Positions 48,101 to 60,084 of a DNA stretch of 64,000 bases are shown one piece after another (position 1 is the stretch's first letter; each line of letters starts with the position of its first letter). The stretch is from NCBI RefSeq assembly GCF_000004825.1, contig NW_008805066.1:248001-312000 (forward strand), written 5' to 3'. Origin of the DNA: Heterostelium album PN500 (Eukaryota; Evosea; Eumycetozoa; Acytosteliales; Acytosteliaceae). Both the position numbers and the translations under genes were made by a program. The notes beneath the pieces were generated by a model, which saw only the letters and a program-made list of their open reading frames with translations, was not told the DNA's origin and searched no databases.

Positions 48101-51100
48101 GCTATGCATCGCGACCACAGAAATCTGTGAAGGATATTCAGCTGCGTTCGAAAAAGTTGGTCAAGGAGATGGCTAGCTACTGGAAGAAATATGAAAAGGA
48201 CGAGCGTGAAGCAAAGAAGCGTGCCGAGAAGGAAGAGGCACTGCAACGCAAGCGAGACGAAGAAGCGCGTGAAGCAAAGCGACAACAGAGAAAGCTTAAT
48301 TTCCTTATCACTCAAACCGAGCTATACAGTCATTTCATGAGCAAGAAACTCGACAGCAGTGGATCGTCCGTTCCAACAATGGGCAAAGCTATTTCCGATC
48401 TGAACAAAGATGATTCTGACGACTCTGACTATGATGATTCCGACGACGATATGAATGAGGAGGATAGACTTGAAGAGACAAGACTGAAGGAAGAAGCATT
48501 GAAGATATCAAAGATGGCAATTGAACAACAGTTACAAAAAACACAAACATTTGACCAGGATATTGAGAAGTTGAAATTGGAATCAGAGTTGGAACCAACT
48601 GCAACAACAACAACAGCATCTCCAACTCTTGGTGATGTCGACATGTCATCTTCTATCAATGTTCAGGCAGTTGCCGATATACATTCATTGAAACAACCGA
48701 CTATCTTGAATGCAGAACTCAAACCATACCAATTGAAAGGTATGAGTTGGATTGTCAATTTGTACGATCAGGGTATCAATGGAATCTTGGCCGATGAAAT
48801 GGGTCTTGGAAAGACAATTCAATCGATTGCTGTACTTGCTCATCTCGCAGAGGAGAAGAACATTTGGGGACCTTTCTTAATTGTCACACCCAAGTCGACT
48901 CTCCACAACTGGAAGAACGAGTTCAACAAGTTTGTGCCAAATTTCAAGGTGCTTCCCTACTGGGGAAACCAGAAGCAGCGACAGACCATTCGTAAGTACT
49001 GGAATCCAAAGAAGCTATACAGTCAAAACTCGCCATTCCATGTGTTGGTGACCAGCTACAATGTTATGGTGCTCGATGAGAAATACTTTCATCGTATACG
49101 TTGGCAATATATGGTGTTGGATGAAGCGCATGCCATCAAGTCGTCGTCGTCCAACCGTTGGAAAACACTGATGTCCTTCAACTGTAGAAATCGTCTACTC
49201 CTAACTGGAACACCCATTCAAAATAGCATGGCAGAGCTGTGGGCACTTCTTCATTTCATTATGCCAACTCTGTTTGACTCTCACGAGGAGTTTGCCGAGT
49301 GGTTCTCCAAGGACATTGAGAACCACGCGCTCACTCAGGGCGGACTGGACGAACACCAGCTGAATCGGCTGCATCTCATTCTCAAACCGTTCATGTTGCG
49401 TCGTATCAAGAAAGACGTCGAGAATGAAATGCCTCCCAAGAAAGAGATTGAAGTTTCGTGTTCGCTCACCGTTCGCCAGAAGAAGTTGTATCAAGGTGTG
49501 CGTTCCAAGATCACCATCTCTGAGTTGCTCGACAACACTTTCTCAGAGAGTGGAATGAAACACCTAATGAATTTGGTCATGCAATTCCGTAAGGTTTGCA
49601 ATCACCCAGAACTCTTTGAGCGTAGTGAGTGTCGCTCACCCTACCAATTCCAAAAGGCACAGCCCGACTTGATGCCAGTCTACAGTGAGCATACTCCACA
49701 GTTTGCCAAAGTACTCAGTGTTGCCAATCACAATCCTATCACCTACTATCTACCAAAGCAATTGTTCCGAGAGGGAACACCACTGCTTCTTGACAGCTAT
49801 GGATCCGATTCCGGTCGTAGTCAATTGCTCCGATCGAAACTATCGATATTCACAGCTGACATTATCAATCGTTCATTGAAATCCGACAACAACAACAGCA
49901 ACGACTCTCTGTATTCATTCAGTAGATTTATTAATTTGTCACCTGGTGAATTGTCTCAACAACATGGATCGTCGTCACTCGTCGATATGTACATTCAACA
50001 TCAATCGCAGCAACAGTCAGAATTCCCACTCTTTGAATATGTATATGATACCTTCAAGGAGAAAGATAACCTATCGCTACACTTGAAATGTATGTTGTTG
50101 GAGCCATCGTTCTCTGGCAGATTCACACCTGCCGTTGCCAGAAGATCCGGTGTCCAGGAATTGATACTCAGTCCCAACGACCGATGCTATCAGAGCCGCG
50201 CCATTATCCAATCGATCTACCGTCTTTTCCCAAAGGCGATTGCGGCACCCATCGAAATAGAGTGTCCGGACCGCTCATTCCGTCTCAAACAATCCGATAC
50301 TCTGAGAGTACCAGATCAGACCAAATCAATGTTGTTTGGATTCAGCTGCGTACCCGATAGCTCTGTACAACAAACTCAGCACCCATCCAACGTTGTTTCG
50401 CAGATCCAGTCGACAAGCCAAGTATTGGATTCCTTTAGAAATCAAGGTGGTTTGTTTGGTGGACTCAATAACATCTTTGGTTCCTCATCGATTTGGGTAC
50501 CATCATTCTCCAAGTCACTCAATGACAGTGGTAAACTTCAAGTTCTTGATAAACTGTTGAAGCAACTCAAGAAAGAAGGTCATAGAGTTTTAATTTATTG
50601 TCAAATGACAAAAATGATAAATATATTAGAAGTAAGTAGTGAATTAGTTGGACTTTGGAAATCACAAAGAATCAAACGTTTACTAATTATTATTTTTAAA
50701 AAGGATTTTGTTATTTTCAGAAAATACAAATATTTAAGATTGGATGGTTCTTCAAAGCTTGAGGATAGAAGAGATCTTGTAGATGATTTCCAAACGGATC
50801 CTTCTATATTCGTTTTCCTATTGAGTACAAGAGCATGTGGTATCGGTATTAATTTGACCTCTGCCGATACCGTAATCTTCTTTGACAGTGACTGGAATCC
50901 AACTATGGACGAGCAGGCTATGGATAGATGCCATCGTTTGGGTCAATTGAAGCCTGTAACCGTTTACAGATTAATCACCAAAGGAACTGTCGAAGAGAAA
51001 GTTATAAAGAGAGCCAAACAGAAACATCAAGTAAGTTAATTCACAATCTTTTGATATCAATTACAAATATTAATTTCAACAAAAAATCAATTATTATAGA

Positions 51101-51660
51101 TTCAATCAATTGTAATTGCTGGTGGTAAGTTTGAGAATGAAATGAGACCAACAGAGGTAATGTCATTCTTGTTGGATGACGATGAAGTCGAGGAGAAACT
51201 TCGTAGAGAAATCGATCCGCTCACTGGAAAGCGAAGAACCAAGCCATTGGATGAACCTGAGCAAGTCAGTAAACCATTCTCTCCTAGTGATATCCCTTCG
51301 CTCAAACCTGCATCCAAAGGTAGAGCACCAAAGGAACCGAAACCAAAGGAAGCTCCGAAAAAGAAAGGTCCCAAGCCAGGCACCAAGAGAAAGACAAGTG
51401 ATTCAAATACACCGACATCCGAGACAACTTCCAACACCACCCCCACCACCAATGTAAATGATACTACTAACACAACAACAACCAACAACAACGGTGAAGC
51501 AGGTGTTAATCAAACCGAAGTAAAACCAGAAGCACCGAGCAAACCAACGAAATCAAGAAGTAAAAAAGCACCAGCCGATCCTTCTAAACCAAAAGCACCC
51601 AGAAAGAAATCGGCTGCTGCTGCTACTAGTACTCCTCCATCAAATACAACCCAATCATAA
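45141..51660 (+). CDS. ino80: Chromatin-remodelling ATPase INO80
   Basis: Exons are 45141-47144, 47221-50631, 50704-51030 and 51100-51660 (2100 residues). The first ~880 residues are Ser, Gln, Asn and Glu/Arg-rich. A DBINO domain (about 900-1045; CKFGYIKQLEPGFDGKW, then a charged ARP-binding helix) precedes the Snf2 ATPase: LKPYQLKGMSWIVNLY near 1165, Walker A DEMGLGKT, VTPKSTLHNW, DEAH near 1300, and RLLLTGTPIQN. A long family-typical insertion separates the lobes. The second lobe has HRVLIYCQMTKM, YKYLRLDGSS, STRACGIGINLT and DRCHRLGQ. INO80 slides nucleosomes and exchanges H2A.Z as part of a multi-subunit complex. The third exon starts DFVIFRKYKYL; the preceding intron (72 nt) is in frame and stop-free, but the exon match fits the INO80 family. 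The C-terminus is Lys/Pro-rich. Confidence 0.95.
47640..47885 (+). repeat. Long homopurine tract (GAAAGA-type repeat) within INO80
   Basis: About 245 bases consist mostly of A and G on the plus strand, with GAAAGAGAAAGG-like units, encoding RERERE and KEREKERE runs. It is part of the INO80 reading frame. Confidence 0.8.
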
Positions 51661-52748
51661 TCCTCACCAATTTTAATAATTGGATAACATAATAAATAAA
51701 ATTAAATGGAGCCAACATTATTTTTGTAGAATTCTTGTTAAATATTTATATGGATGGGTCAATTATGTATTAAATAAATGAATATATACTAAATAAATGT
51801 TGTTTGATTAATTTATTTGAATATGTAATAGACAATCTTGAACAATTTTAACAAAATTCACATTCTGTGGTTTCATTGGTTTCATTTTTGCTATGCGGCC
51901 AAATGAGTCGTCTAGAACATCACGTTAACGAAATATCTCCATAGCATGTAGCCTTCTCACACAAATTATAGATCTCAATTTACAAATAGAGGTCTTTTAA
52001 CATGTAACATACAAATAATTTATTATGTCAAAAATTTATTTTAAACAATTTAGGTTATTTTTTATCTAGTAAATAAATAAAGAAGCAACAAGAGGAGGAA
52101 AGAATACAAAAAACAAAGTCATTAGTTAAAAATTTGTAACATATTATTCGTCATATCGAGTTTCAAAAACAAAAAACATTGAGAATATCTATCATTTGTT
52201 TGTGAATAGTACAAATTCCTTAAGTTAAATTTTTAGAGTTATAATTTAATTGATTTAATATGGAATCATCCAATTTTTTTTCTCCTCATGAAATTACTAT
52301 AAAATCAATCAAAACATTTTTTTTCATAAGATCTTGAGTACCATTTGCTATTTTTGATAAGATATTTTAATAGATTTTTTATACCGGAATAATGATCACT
52401 TTTTTTCCAAGTTTATTCTTAAATGAAAAGTAATCGTTTTTCTAAACTTTGAATTTACTAAATTGACTTCAATGATACTGGTTATCTAAGAAATATGATA
52501 AAAAGTTGATTTTAAATATAGAATGAAAACTCGGTTTTGTAAAAATAAATGTTAAAACACCGCTCATATACCAAAGACTATTCCAAAAATTTTCTATTTT
52601 ATTCTTTGGTAACCAGTTTCAAAAGATCCTATCCAAAATATCAGGATTTTCAAACATATTTAAGTTTAACTTTCTTATCCTTTTTCTTTGTTAAATTTCT
52701 ATAAATAATAAATAAATTGTTTACCTTTAGAAAAAAAAACAAAAATCA
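51661..52748. other. Intergenic region with a GC-richer island
   Basis: AT-rich with no coding frame. The GC-richer patch 51880-51960 stands out: TGCTATG (51889-51895) and CATAGCA (51940-51946) can pair around a 44-base interior that contains most of the local G+C. See findings. Confidence 0.5.
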
Positions 52749-53342
52749 ATGAACAGAATAAATAATATTATTTTAGTAATTATTGGATTAGCTTTTTTGG
52801 TTGGTTTATCAACCCAAACAACATTATCCTATATTTATATCACTCCCTACGGATCCAATGATACAACAAACACCGACACTCCCTATGGAGTTGGATACAC
52901 TTTTCCAATGGATACCTGTTTGGATATGAACGGTATCAATATTTTATTCCACCAAGAAGATCCCAACTCCAACTCTGTAACAATGTTACAGCTCTTAGAT
53001 GACTGCACTACCTTGATTGAAAATTTCACTTTCACCTGGGATGAAATCTCAACTTTCAATTTCTTTTACGGTCCAACCTTCAACTCGACTCTCTGACTGA
53101 AAACCAACAACATGCCAAACGATGCCCTCCAATTCGTCTATTCGTACACAAGCGAGAAACTCTGCGTCGGACCAACTTACACCGAATACTTCACCAACGG
53201 ATATTCCACAAGTACCTCCAAATACTATTGTAACAACAACGTTCCAACTGTATTCTCTTGTTACGATGACAATTGTATCAAAATCAATTATGCAGGTTGT
53301 AATTATGGATTTTATTTCGCTCCATACAAAGTACAATGTTAA
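52749..53342 (+). pseudogene. Secreted-protein gene interrupted by an in-frame TGA
   Basis: From ATG 52749 the frame reads 115 residues beginning with a signal peptide (MNRINNIILVIIGLAFLVGL), then hits TGA at 53094-53096. The same frame stays open for 81 further codons to TAA at 53340, with matching composition: Tyr/Asn/Cys-rich (SEKLCVGPTYTEYF, TVFSCYDDNCIKI, GCNYGFYFAPYKVQC). The pieces look like one extracellular protein of about 197 codons. TGA is not used as a terminator by any intact gene in the window, so it is more likely a disabling mutation, a sequencing error or, less likely, readthrough or selenocysteine. I do not recognise the family; all but one of its Cys residues lie after the stop. 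Confidence 0.7.
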
Positions 53343-53948
53343 ATATATAACTAATAATTGTATTTAAACAAAACAAAACAAAACAAAACAAAAAAAAAAC
53401 AAAACAAATAAATAAATTATTTTTATTCATCTTCATCAAAAAGGATATAAGTTTATAATTATGTATATGTGTTGTTTTGGAAATTACATATCTTATTTGT
53501 TTTTCTTTTCTATCCATCATATACATATTTCTTTTTTCTGTCCTCTAAAAATACCTTTATTTTTGTCAGCCATTTTAAAATTACCTACTCCAAGATAAGC
53601 ATATGAGTTGGAATAAATTTTATACATTCTTAATAATCTTCATTTGACTAGTATTTAATAAAAGTTAATCAATCAATATATTCTCCATTAAAAAAAAAAT
53701 AATGATAATAAACTATTGATATACTACTATACATTTTCAACATTAAATAGGATATTATAATCTTCGACGTTGGAAACAATCGAACCCGTTTTATTTTTAC
53801 AAATATTTTAAAAAAATAATTTTTGATCAATGTAAATACCCCTGCATTACCTAAAGAACGAATCAAATTAATTAATAAATTTGTGAACAAATTTATCTAT
53901 ATATGTTATAACAAGTGAAATTGAAGTGGTAATTGTAACATTTTTATA
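53343..53948. other. AT-rich intergenic spacer
   Basis: Contains ACAAA repeats (53370-53410) and otherwise mixed AT DNA. A GC-richer spot near 53765-53800 has no tRNA-type B-box pairing. No gene seen. Confidence 0.5.
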
Positions 53949-55833
53949 ATGTTATTATTAAAAACACGTAATCATATAATTAAAAGTATCAAACTTAAAA
54001 ATCACACTTGTTTTACAAACTCTATTTCTACTCCAACAATCGTAAAAAAAAATTGTTTGTTTTTATATAATAGTTTTAGTAGTAGTAGTAATAATATCAG
54101 TTATATAAATAATAATAATAATAATAATAGTAGTAGCAATAACAATAACAATAATAAAAGTAAAATTAACAATATCCAAGAGACAAAGAGCAGAATGATT
54201 GGATCACCGGGAATTCAAGCAATGTATCAACCAACAAAAAGAGACTATGAAGATTCTCTAAATGCACTCTATTCATTGCAATCGAATGTCAGTACCATAC
54301 AATCATGGTCACAAACACGAAAAGTAAACAAAATAGATACCACTCATCTTTTGATGGATGAAATGACTGAACTTTGTCAACTTGTAAATATAAATGTATG
54401 TTGGTTAGAATATCGAGTTGATTGAATGTTTCAATGTTTATTAATTATTATTGATATTATAGTTAGATGATAGAACAGTTATACATGTTGCAGGTACAAA
54501 GGGTAAGGGTTCAACATGTTCAATGGTGGAATCGATCATAAGAAACAGTGGATTCACCACTGGAATGTTTACATCACCACATCTTATTAGTCCACGTGAG
54601 AGAATCAAGATCAATGGCGAGATGGTTTCGAAGGAGTTGTTTGCCAAGCATGTTTTCGCGTGTTGGGATATATTCTCTGCGCAACAGGGAATGATCTTCC
54701 CACCGTTTTTCAAGTATATAACACTGGTTGCCATGAGAATCTTTCAAGAGTTGAAGTTGGACTGCAAGATCTTGGAGGTCGGCATCGGTGGTCGCGCCGA
54801 CAGTACCAACGTGTTCCCGCGACCTGCAGTCACCGGAATCACAGCGCTTGGCTTTGACCATATGAACGTGCTCGGTGATACACTTCCAGAGATTGCCTAT
54901 GAGAAGGCGGGAATCATGAAGCCTGAGTGTCCGGCATTTACCGTGGAGCAGCGCGCCGACGCCATGGAGGTGGTCGCGTCCTACGCGCAACAAATTAAGT
55001 CGTCGCCACTCGTCGTCACACCCAACTACGAGAGTTACTTGCTCAACGCTAAAATCGCCCTGGAAGGTGAGCATCAGAAACAAAATTCATCGATTGCCAT
55101 TGCACTTTGCATTGTCTGGCTGATGAACAGTCCGACTGTCAGCGACAGCCAACGACAATCGCTATTCTCTGAGAATCAGCAGCAGTGGCGACAATACGAT
55201 GCCAAGCTCAACAACTATCGACCGGAACTCTTTCTCCCGCTACCAGAGTCGTTCGCACGTGGATTGGCGACGGTAAGATGGCCAGGTCGTGCACAGCATT
55301 TTGTCAGTCTCGACTTGCCCAACGTCGATTTCTTCCTCGATGGTGCTCACACTCCTGAGAGTGCAGAGATATGCTCACATTGGTGGAGTCAAAAGACAAC
55401 ATCGACAACAAACAACTCTACTGTAGAAGATAATAACAACGGTAGCAACAACAACAACAACAACAACACAGGTTATATATTAGTTTACAATAGTACGGGT
55501 GGTCGTGATCCAAACCTCTTTTTAGAACCATTTTCAAAATCGATACGATTGGATGGTACACCATCATTCAACTATGCATTTGTACCAATTATCTCTGCGG
55601 ATGGAAAGCAATTCAACACACAAGATTGGGAACAAACAGTTACCAACTGCATCGCCAAACAATGTCAAGTCGACCCAACAAACATTAGTATCACCAATGA
55701 TACCTCGTGTGCCATCGAACACATCCAACAAATTTCACAAGCTCAACCAAACAAGAGATTCAAAGTACTCATAACAGGATCATTATATATAGTAGGATCA
55801 TCATTGAAATATCTAACAAAATCATCCGATTAA
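53949..55833 (+). CDS. Folylpolyglutamate synthase
   Basis: Exons are 53949-54395 and 54463-55833 (605 residues). The Lys/Arg/Asn-rich N-terminus (MLLLKTRNHIIKSIKLKN) looks like a mitochondrial presequence, as eukaryotic FPGS often has. The ATP-binding P-loop VAGTKGKGSTCSM lies near 158-170, followed by FTSPHLISPRERIKINGE, ILEVGIGGRADSTNVF near 251-266, LGFDHMNVLGDTLPEIAYEKAGI, VRWPGRAQHF and DGAHTPESAE. FPGS adds glutamates to folates so that they are retained and used in one-carbon metabolism; bacterial homologues (FolC) can also act as dihydrofolate synthase, and this one could be bifunctional. An Asn/Ser/Thr-rich insert sits near the C-terminal domain. Confidence 0.93.
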
Positions 55834-56040
55834 AGATTATTACAATCATAATAATAATAATATAATATAAAATATTTATTCATTCACATTTTAAAATATT
55901 TAAATTAATTCCAATTTTTTATGATTTTTCTTTTTTTTTTTTTTTTCATTTAATTTAATTAATTGAACTAATGAACATTGTTGTTGTTCTATTTTAATTT
56001 TAGTTTTAATGTTATAATTTATATATATTTATTTATTATT

Positions 56041-57810
56041 ATGTATAGTTTAATAGTTGAAGTTAAAAATATGTATAATATAGCTTCCGATTTCAAAGTT
56101 AATGTCAATAGTTTTCAAAGTGGAAGTACAGTTGGTGGATTGGATGTTTCATCACCACAATCGAATCCTTCTACACCACCATCGACTACAACAACAACAA
56201 CAACATCTTCATCTAAATCAAATTCACCTCATACCACACCTTCAAAAGACAATGGAGGTTCACCACCGCCTCCATTACCATCGCTCAGTAAATCAAGAAT
56301 TTTGATACCGACTACCATCATTGATAATAACAATAATAACAATAATAACAATAATATAGATACAAATAATAATAATGTAAAGATAAATAGTAATTCAAAG
56401 TATATACCATTCTTTTCTGGTAATCCATTAATAGAAGTAACAGAGGGTATCATTCATTTGTTTGTTGATTCCGATTTAGCAAAACAAAACCAAACATCAT
56501 CATTATGTAATTTACCTGTATGTAATAGAGATATTTAGCTATAAAGATTGTATCAAAGTATATAACTAACAATGTTTTTTTTTTTTTTTTTCTAGAGTTG
56601 TAGAAGTAATTTAATTTGTGTAGAATCAGTACCATCATATATGTCTATACCAGATTTAATTCACTTTTTCTCACAGACATCAGAGACAGTCTGTGATATG
56701 AAGATCATTAGAGATGCATCACCCAATCGATATATGGTGTTGTTAAGTTTTGTAGATCAATCGGCATCCGATGAATTCTATCAATTGTACAGTGGAAAGA
56801 AGTTTACTTCGATGGAGCCTGAAACATGTATATTGCTATTTGTATCCAAGGTGGAATATCAGTCGCCGTCGAATGGATTTTTAATCACTCCAACAGCAGC
56901 CACCTCTTCTTCGTCTTTGATCGAGTTGCCGACTTGTCCAGTGTGTCTGGAGCGATTGGATTCGTCGGCAACCGGCGTCGTTACGGTGCTCTGTCACCAT
57001 ACATTCCACTGCGACTGTCTCTCAAAGTGGCGAAGCGATAATACTTGTCCGGTGTGTCGATACGTGCAGATTCCAGAGGTGGAATCAAACAATGTTTGTT
57101 CGAGTTGCGCAACCACCGAATCACTGTGGATTTGCATTATCTGTGGAAATGTTGGTTGCTCGCGATACGTCAACTCACACGCCAATCAACACTACGAAGA
57201 GACAATGCATACCTATGCGTTGGAGTTGGAGACACAGCGTGTATGGGACTATGCTGGCGATGGTTACGTTCATCGTCTGATACAGAATCGATCGGATGGC
57301 AAAGTCTTGGAATTCCCCAATCCCCACTCCAACTCTGACAACCGTTCCGGTTCACATTTGAAGGAGGAGAAGATAGAGTCGATCGCTGTCGAGTATAACT
57401 TCCTGCTGACTTCACAACTGGAACAACAACGCGCATACTTTGAACAACAAATACTGAAAATCGAAAAAGACAACATACAACACTCGATTATTTTCAAAGA
57501 GGAAATCGAGAAGCTGAATGCCAAGTGGCAAACCAAATGCAATAAGCTGAAACAAAAGTGCGATGAAGTCGATAGAGAATCAAAATTCCTCAGACAGATC
57601 AATAACGCCATGAAGGATAATCAAGATAAATATAAACAGAAAGATGAAGAGAAAGATGCAACCATCAGAGAGCTATCGGAAGAACTACGTGATCTACGAT
57701 TCTTTATCGAGGCACAAAAAACAATCAGCGAAAACAATGAAATGAAAGATGCTTCTCTTGTTGTTGGTGCTCCTCCTCCAAAGAGTAAAAACAAGAATAA
57801 AAAGAAATAA
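56041..57810 (+). CDS. BRAP2/IMP-type RING E3 ligase
   Basis: Exons are 56041-56517 and 56596-57810 (563 residues). The start MYSLIVEVKNM fits the BRAP2 N-terminus. A Ser/Thr/Asn-rich region leads to the BRAP2 RRM-like domain (about 118-240: IPFFSGNPLIEVTEGIIH, then VPSYMSIPDLIHFFSQ). RING finger at about 274-315 (CPVCLERL ... CHHTFHCDCLSKW ... CPVCRY), UBP-type zinc finger about 327-392 (CSSCATTESLWICIICG ... HYEETMHTYALEL ... WDYAGDGYVHRL), and coiled coil 425-540. In animals BRAP2/IMP restrains Ras-ERK signalling by acting on the KSR scaffold and binds nuclear localisation signals; the dictyostelid role is not inferable. It is tail-to-tail with the TCAIM-like gene (52 bp). Confidence 0.93.
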
Positions 57811-57862
57811 TATCATTCATTGTTTGTTTATATATCAAAAATAATAATTTGTTTATTTAAAT

Positions 57863-59838
57863 TTAATTCATTGGTTGTTGTTGTTGTGTTTGTTGTGCTT
57901 GTTGATCATTCATTAAAATGTTATTTAAATCCAATTGTTGTTGTTCTGGTTCTTGTTGTAATTCTGATGTTGGAGCTGACAAGGCTGCAATGAAATCTTC
58001 GACACTAAAGTCATGTTTAATATAAATCTCACCGGTTCTAGAGATTGAATAGTAATCTGCAATGATAATCGAAAGACCGTTCAATTCCAAGTTCCTCAGT
58101 TTCTCGGATTGCTCGTAGAGTTTCTGATAGGCCTTGAATACTTTTTCATAACCCTCACTATAAATGAATGCGTTGAGAGTGGTTAATTCTCTCAAACCAA
58201 GTCTGACCTGAACGTAATCACGCATCTGTTCGATCTTCTCACTCTCTTTTTGTACTTTAATAGCATTATCGTATTGATCTATCAAAATCTCCATGAAATC
58301 TTCAAAGCTGCATCTGGTTGAAACCTTCAAACTACCATCCATTTCAATGTAAAACTTTGATTTTCTCAAGTTTGGTGCAACACCTACTGTTAATCTACTG
58401 AACTTGTAATTACTAAAAAAAGATATTAACATTAACAATGTTAGTAGTGCTTTCTCATCAATCTTTTAACAAATGTTATTAATATTACTTACCCATGTTT
58501 CATAATCTTTTGAATTGCTAATTTGTTCTTTAATAGCATTCCTGTAAAACTTTGACAGAGATCCATTTGATCGTGTAAACCAAGGTAGTGATTTGGATCG
58601 TCGTTTGGATCGTCGTGGTATTGCCAGGTAACAGTTCTGACTCTAAGCAATTTCTCTAGCTCTTTAGCGTTAGTATCGAATTCTTTCTTTTGTTTGGTGA
58701 ATGATGCCACCTTTTTCTGATTCTCTTCTTTCTCTTGACGAACTTGATCTTCGATTTCGTTGAAATCCAAACGTCTCAAGTAACCTGCCCAAGTCTCCGG
58801 TGATCCACGATCCAAATAGACCACTGGCTCGTTGGAGGTGTAGTTGATCTCTGCATAGTTCAAGTTGAATTGGAGCGATTTGAAGAGACGTCTGTGTTTC
58901 TCTGGTACTTCAGCTGCCACTGCCAAGTAGGCATCGGTGAACTCCTGGAGTGCATTGAGATTCTCTTGGAATGAAAAGCTGGTTTCCGCTGGGTTGACGT
59001 TCATCTGGAGTTGAACGGCGAGTTCACGACGCAACTTTCTGAGAGTGTTCTCGACGTCACGCTTTTGTTTCTCAGAGTCGACCAACATTTGTTTGGCGGC
59101 GTAACGATTGTCCAATAAGTAGTCTTTGATGGAACCATTAATCTTTGGTTGCTTAAAGTTATCGACTTGGTCGATTTCCGTGATGAATTTGGTTGGGAGG
59201 TGACACATTCCAAACAATTTCGACAGTTGGTCTGGTACTTGATTTGGATTACGAGAGTTCTCAATCACCTCTATATCTACACGCTTCAAAGGTGCCAATT
59301 CATTTGGTCTGGTCTCTGCATACTTGTCGATCATAAAGAAAGTCAGTGGATGAGCCACAGGTTTAGTACTTGGATCTGGTACTGGACGTTTCTTGTATTG
59401 ATCAATGACACCCATAATGATTTTCATATTATGTGAATTTACTTTCTATTGTTTTTTTTAGATTTGTATTATTATGATTTAATAAGTAAGTAGAAGTACT
59501 TCTAATAGCTGTTTGTTGAAAAAAGTTTAACTTACCTTTTCACTTGGGTAGTTTGCAAGTGTATCTGGATGTACCAACTGATAGAATTGTTTAAGTACAT
59601 TTCTTAATTTGACAACATTTTCTCCATTATTATTATTATTAGTCGAATATAATCTACTAACACCTATTTTAAATGTTCATTAGATTCAGATTTTAAACTT
59701 ATAACAATGATTGTATTAATAAGCAATGTAAATGATTTACCTACCTGATCTCAAAGCATTTTGAACGATTGGTTGATTTACAAAAGATATATTTCTATTA
59801 CTGAATATTCTTGTAGATTGTAATATTGTACCAAACAT
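57863..59838 (-). CDS. TCAIM-like protein (DUF4460/DUF4461 domains), probably mitochondrial
   Basis: Minus-strand exons are 59838-59745, 59663-59536, 59445-58493 and 58412-57863 (574 residues). The first two, very short exons encode a mitochondrial-like presequence (MFGTILQSTRIFSNRN) and a J-domain-like start (LRNVLKQFYQLVHPDTLANY), the DUF4460 signature that includes the HPD-type motif. The rest is helical (KRDVENTLRKLRRELAVQL, VYLDRGSPETWAGYLRRLDF) and continues through exon 4 in the DUF4461 style (GLSIIIADYYSISRTGEIYI). Animal TCAIM is a mitochondrial inhibitor of T-cell activation; an amoeba homologue implies an older cellular role. The assignment rests on recalled family features, not a search. 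The C-terminus is Gln-rich. Confidence 0.75.
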
Positions 59839-60084
59839 TTTATAAAATATGAGTGAAAAAATAAATCAGAATCAGATAATCATAATCACCTTTTATAAAA
59901 AAAAAAAAAAACGACATCTGATTCGTTTTTTTTTCATCGATTTTTATAAAAATTTTAATAACGGTATGACTTCTATTGTAGTTATTAATTAACTAGTAAT
60001 ACAAATAATTATGAAATTTATTTTTATAAAATCGCTAAAAAATAATATTATTGTTTAAAAATATATACATTATGTTATTATTAT

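Noticed and set aside
53740-53810. GC-richer spot with a GGTTCGATT-like string on the minus strand, suggestive of a tRNA B box
   Set aside because: The expected T-arm does not pair and there is no acceptor stem or A box.
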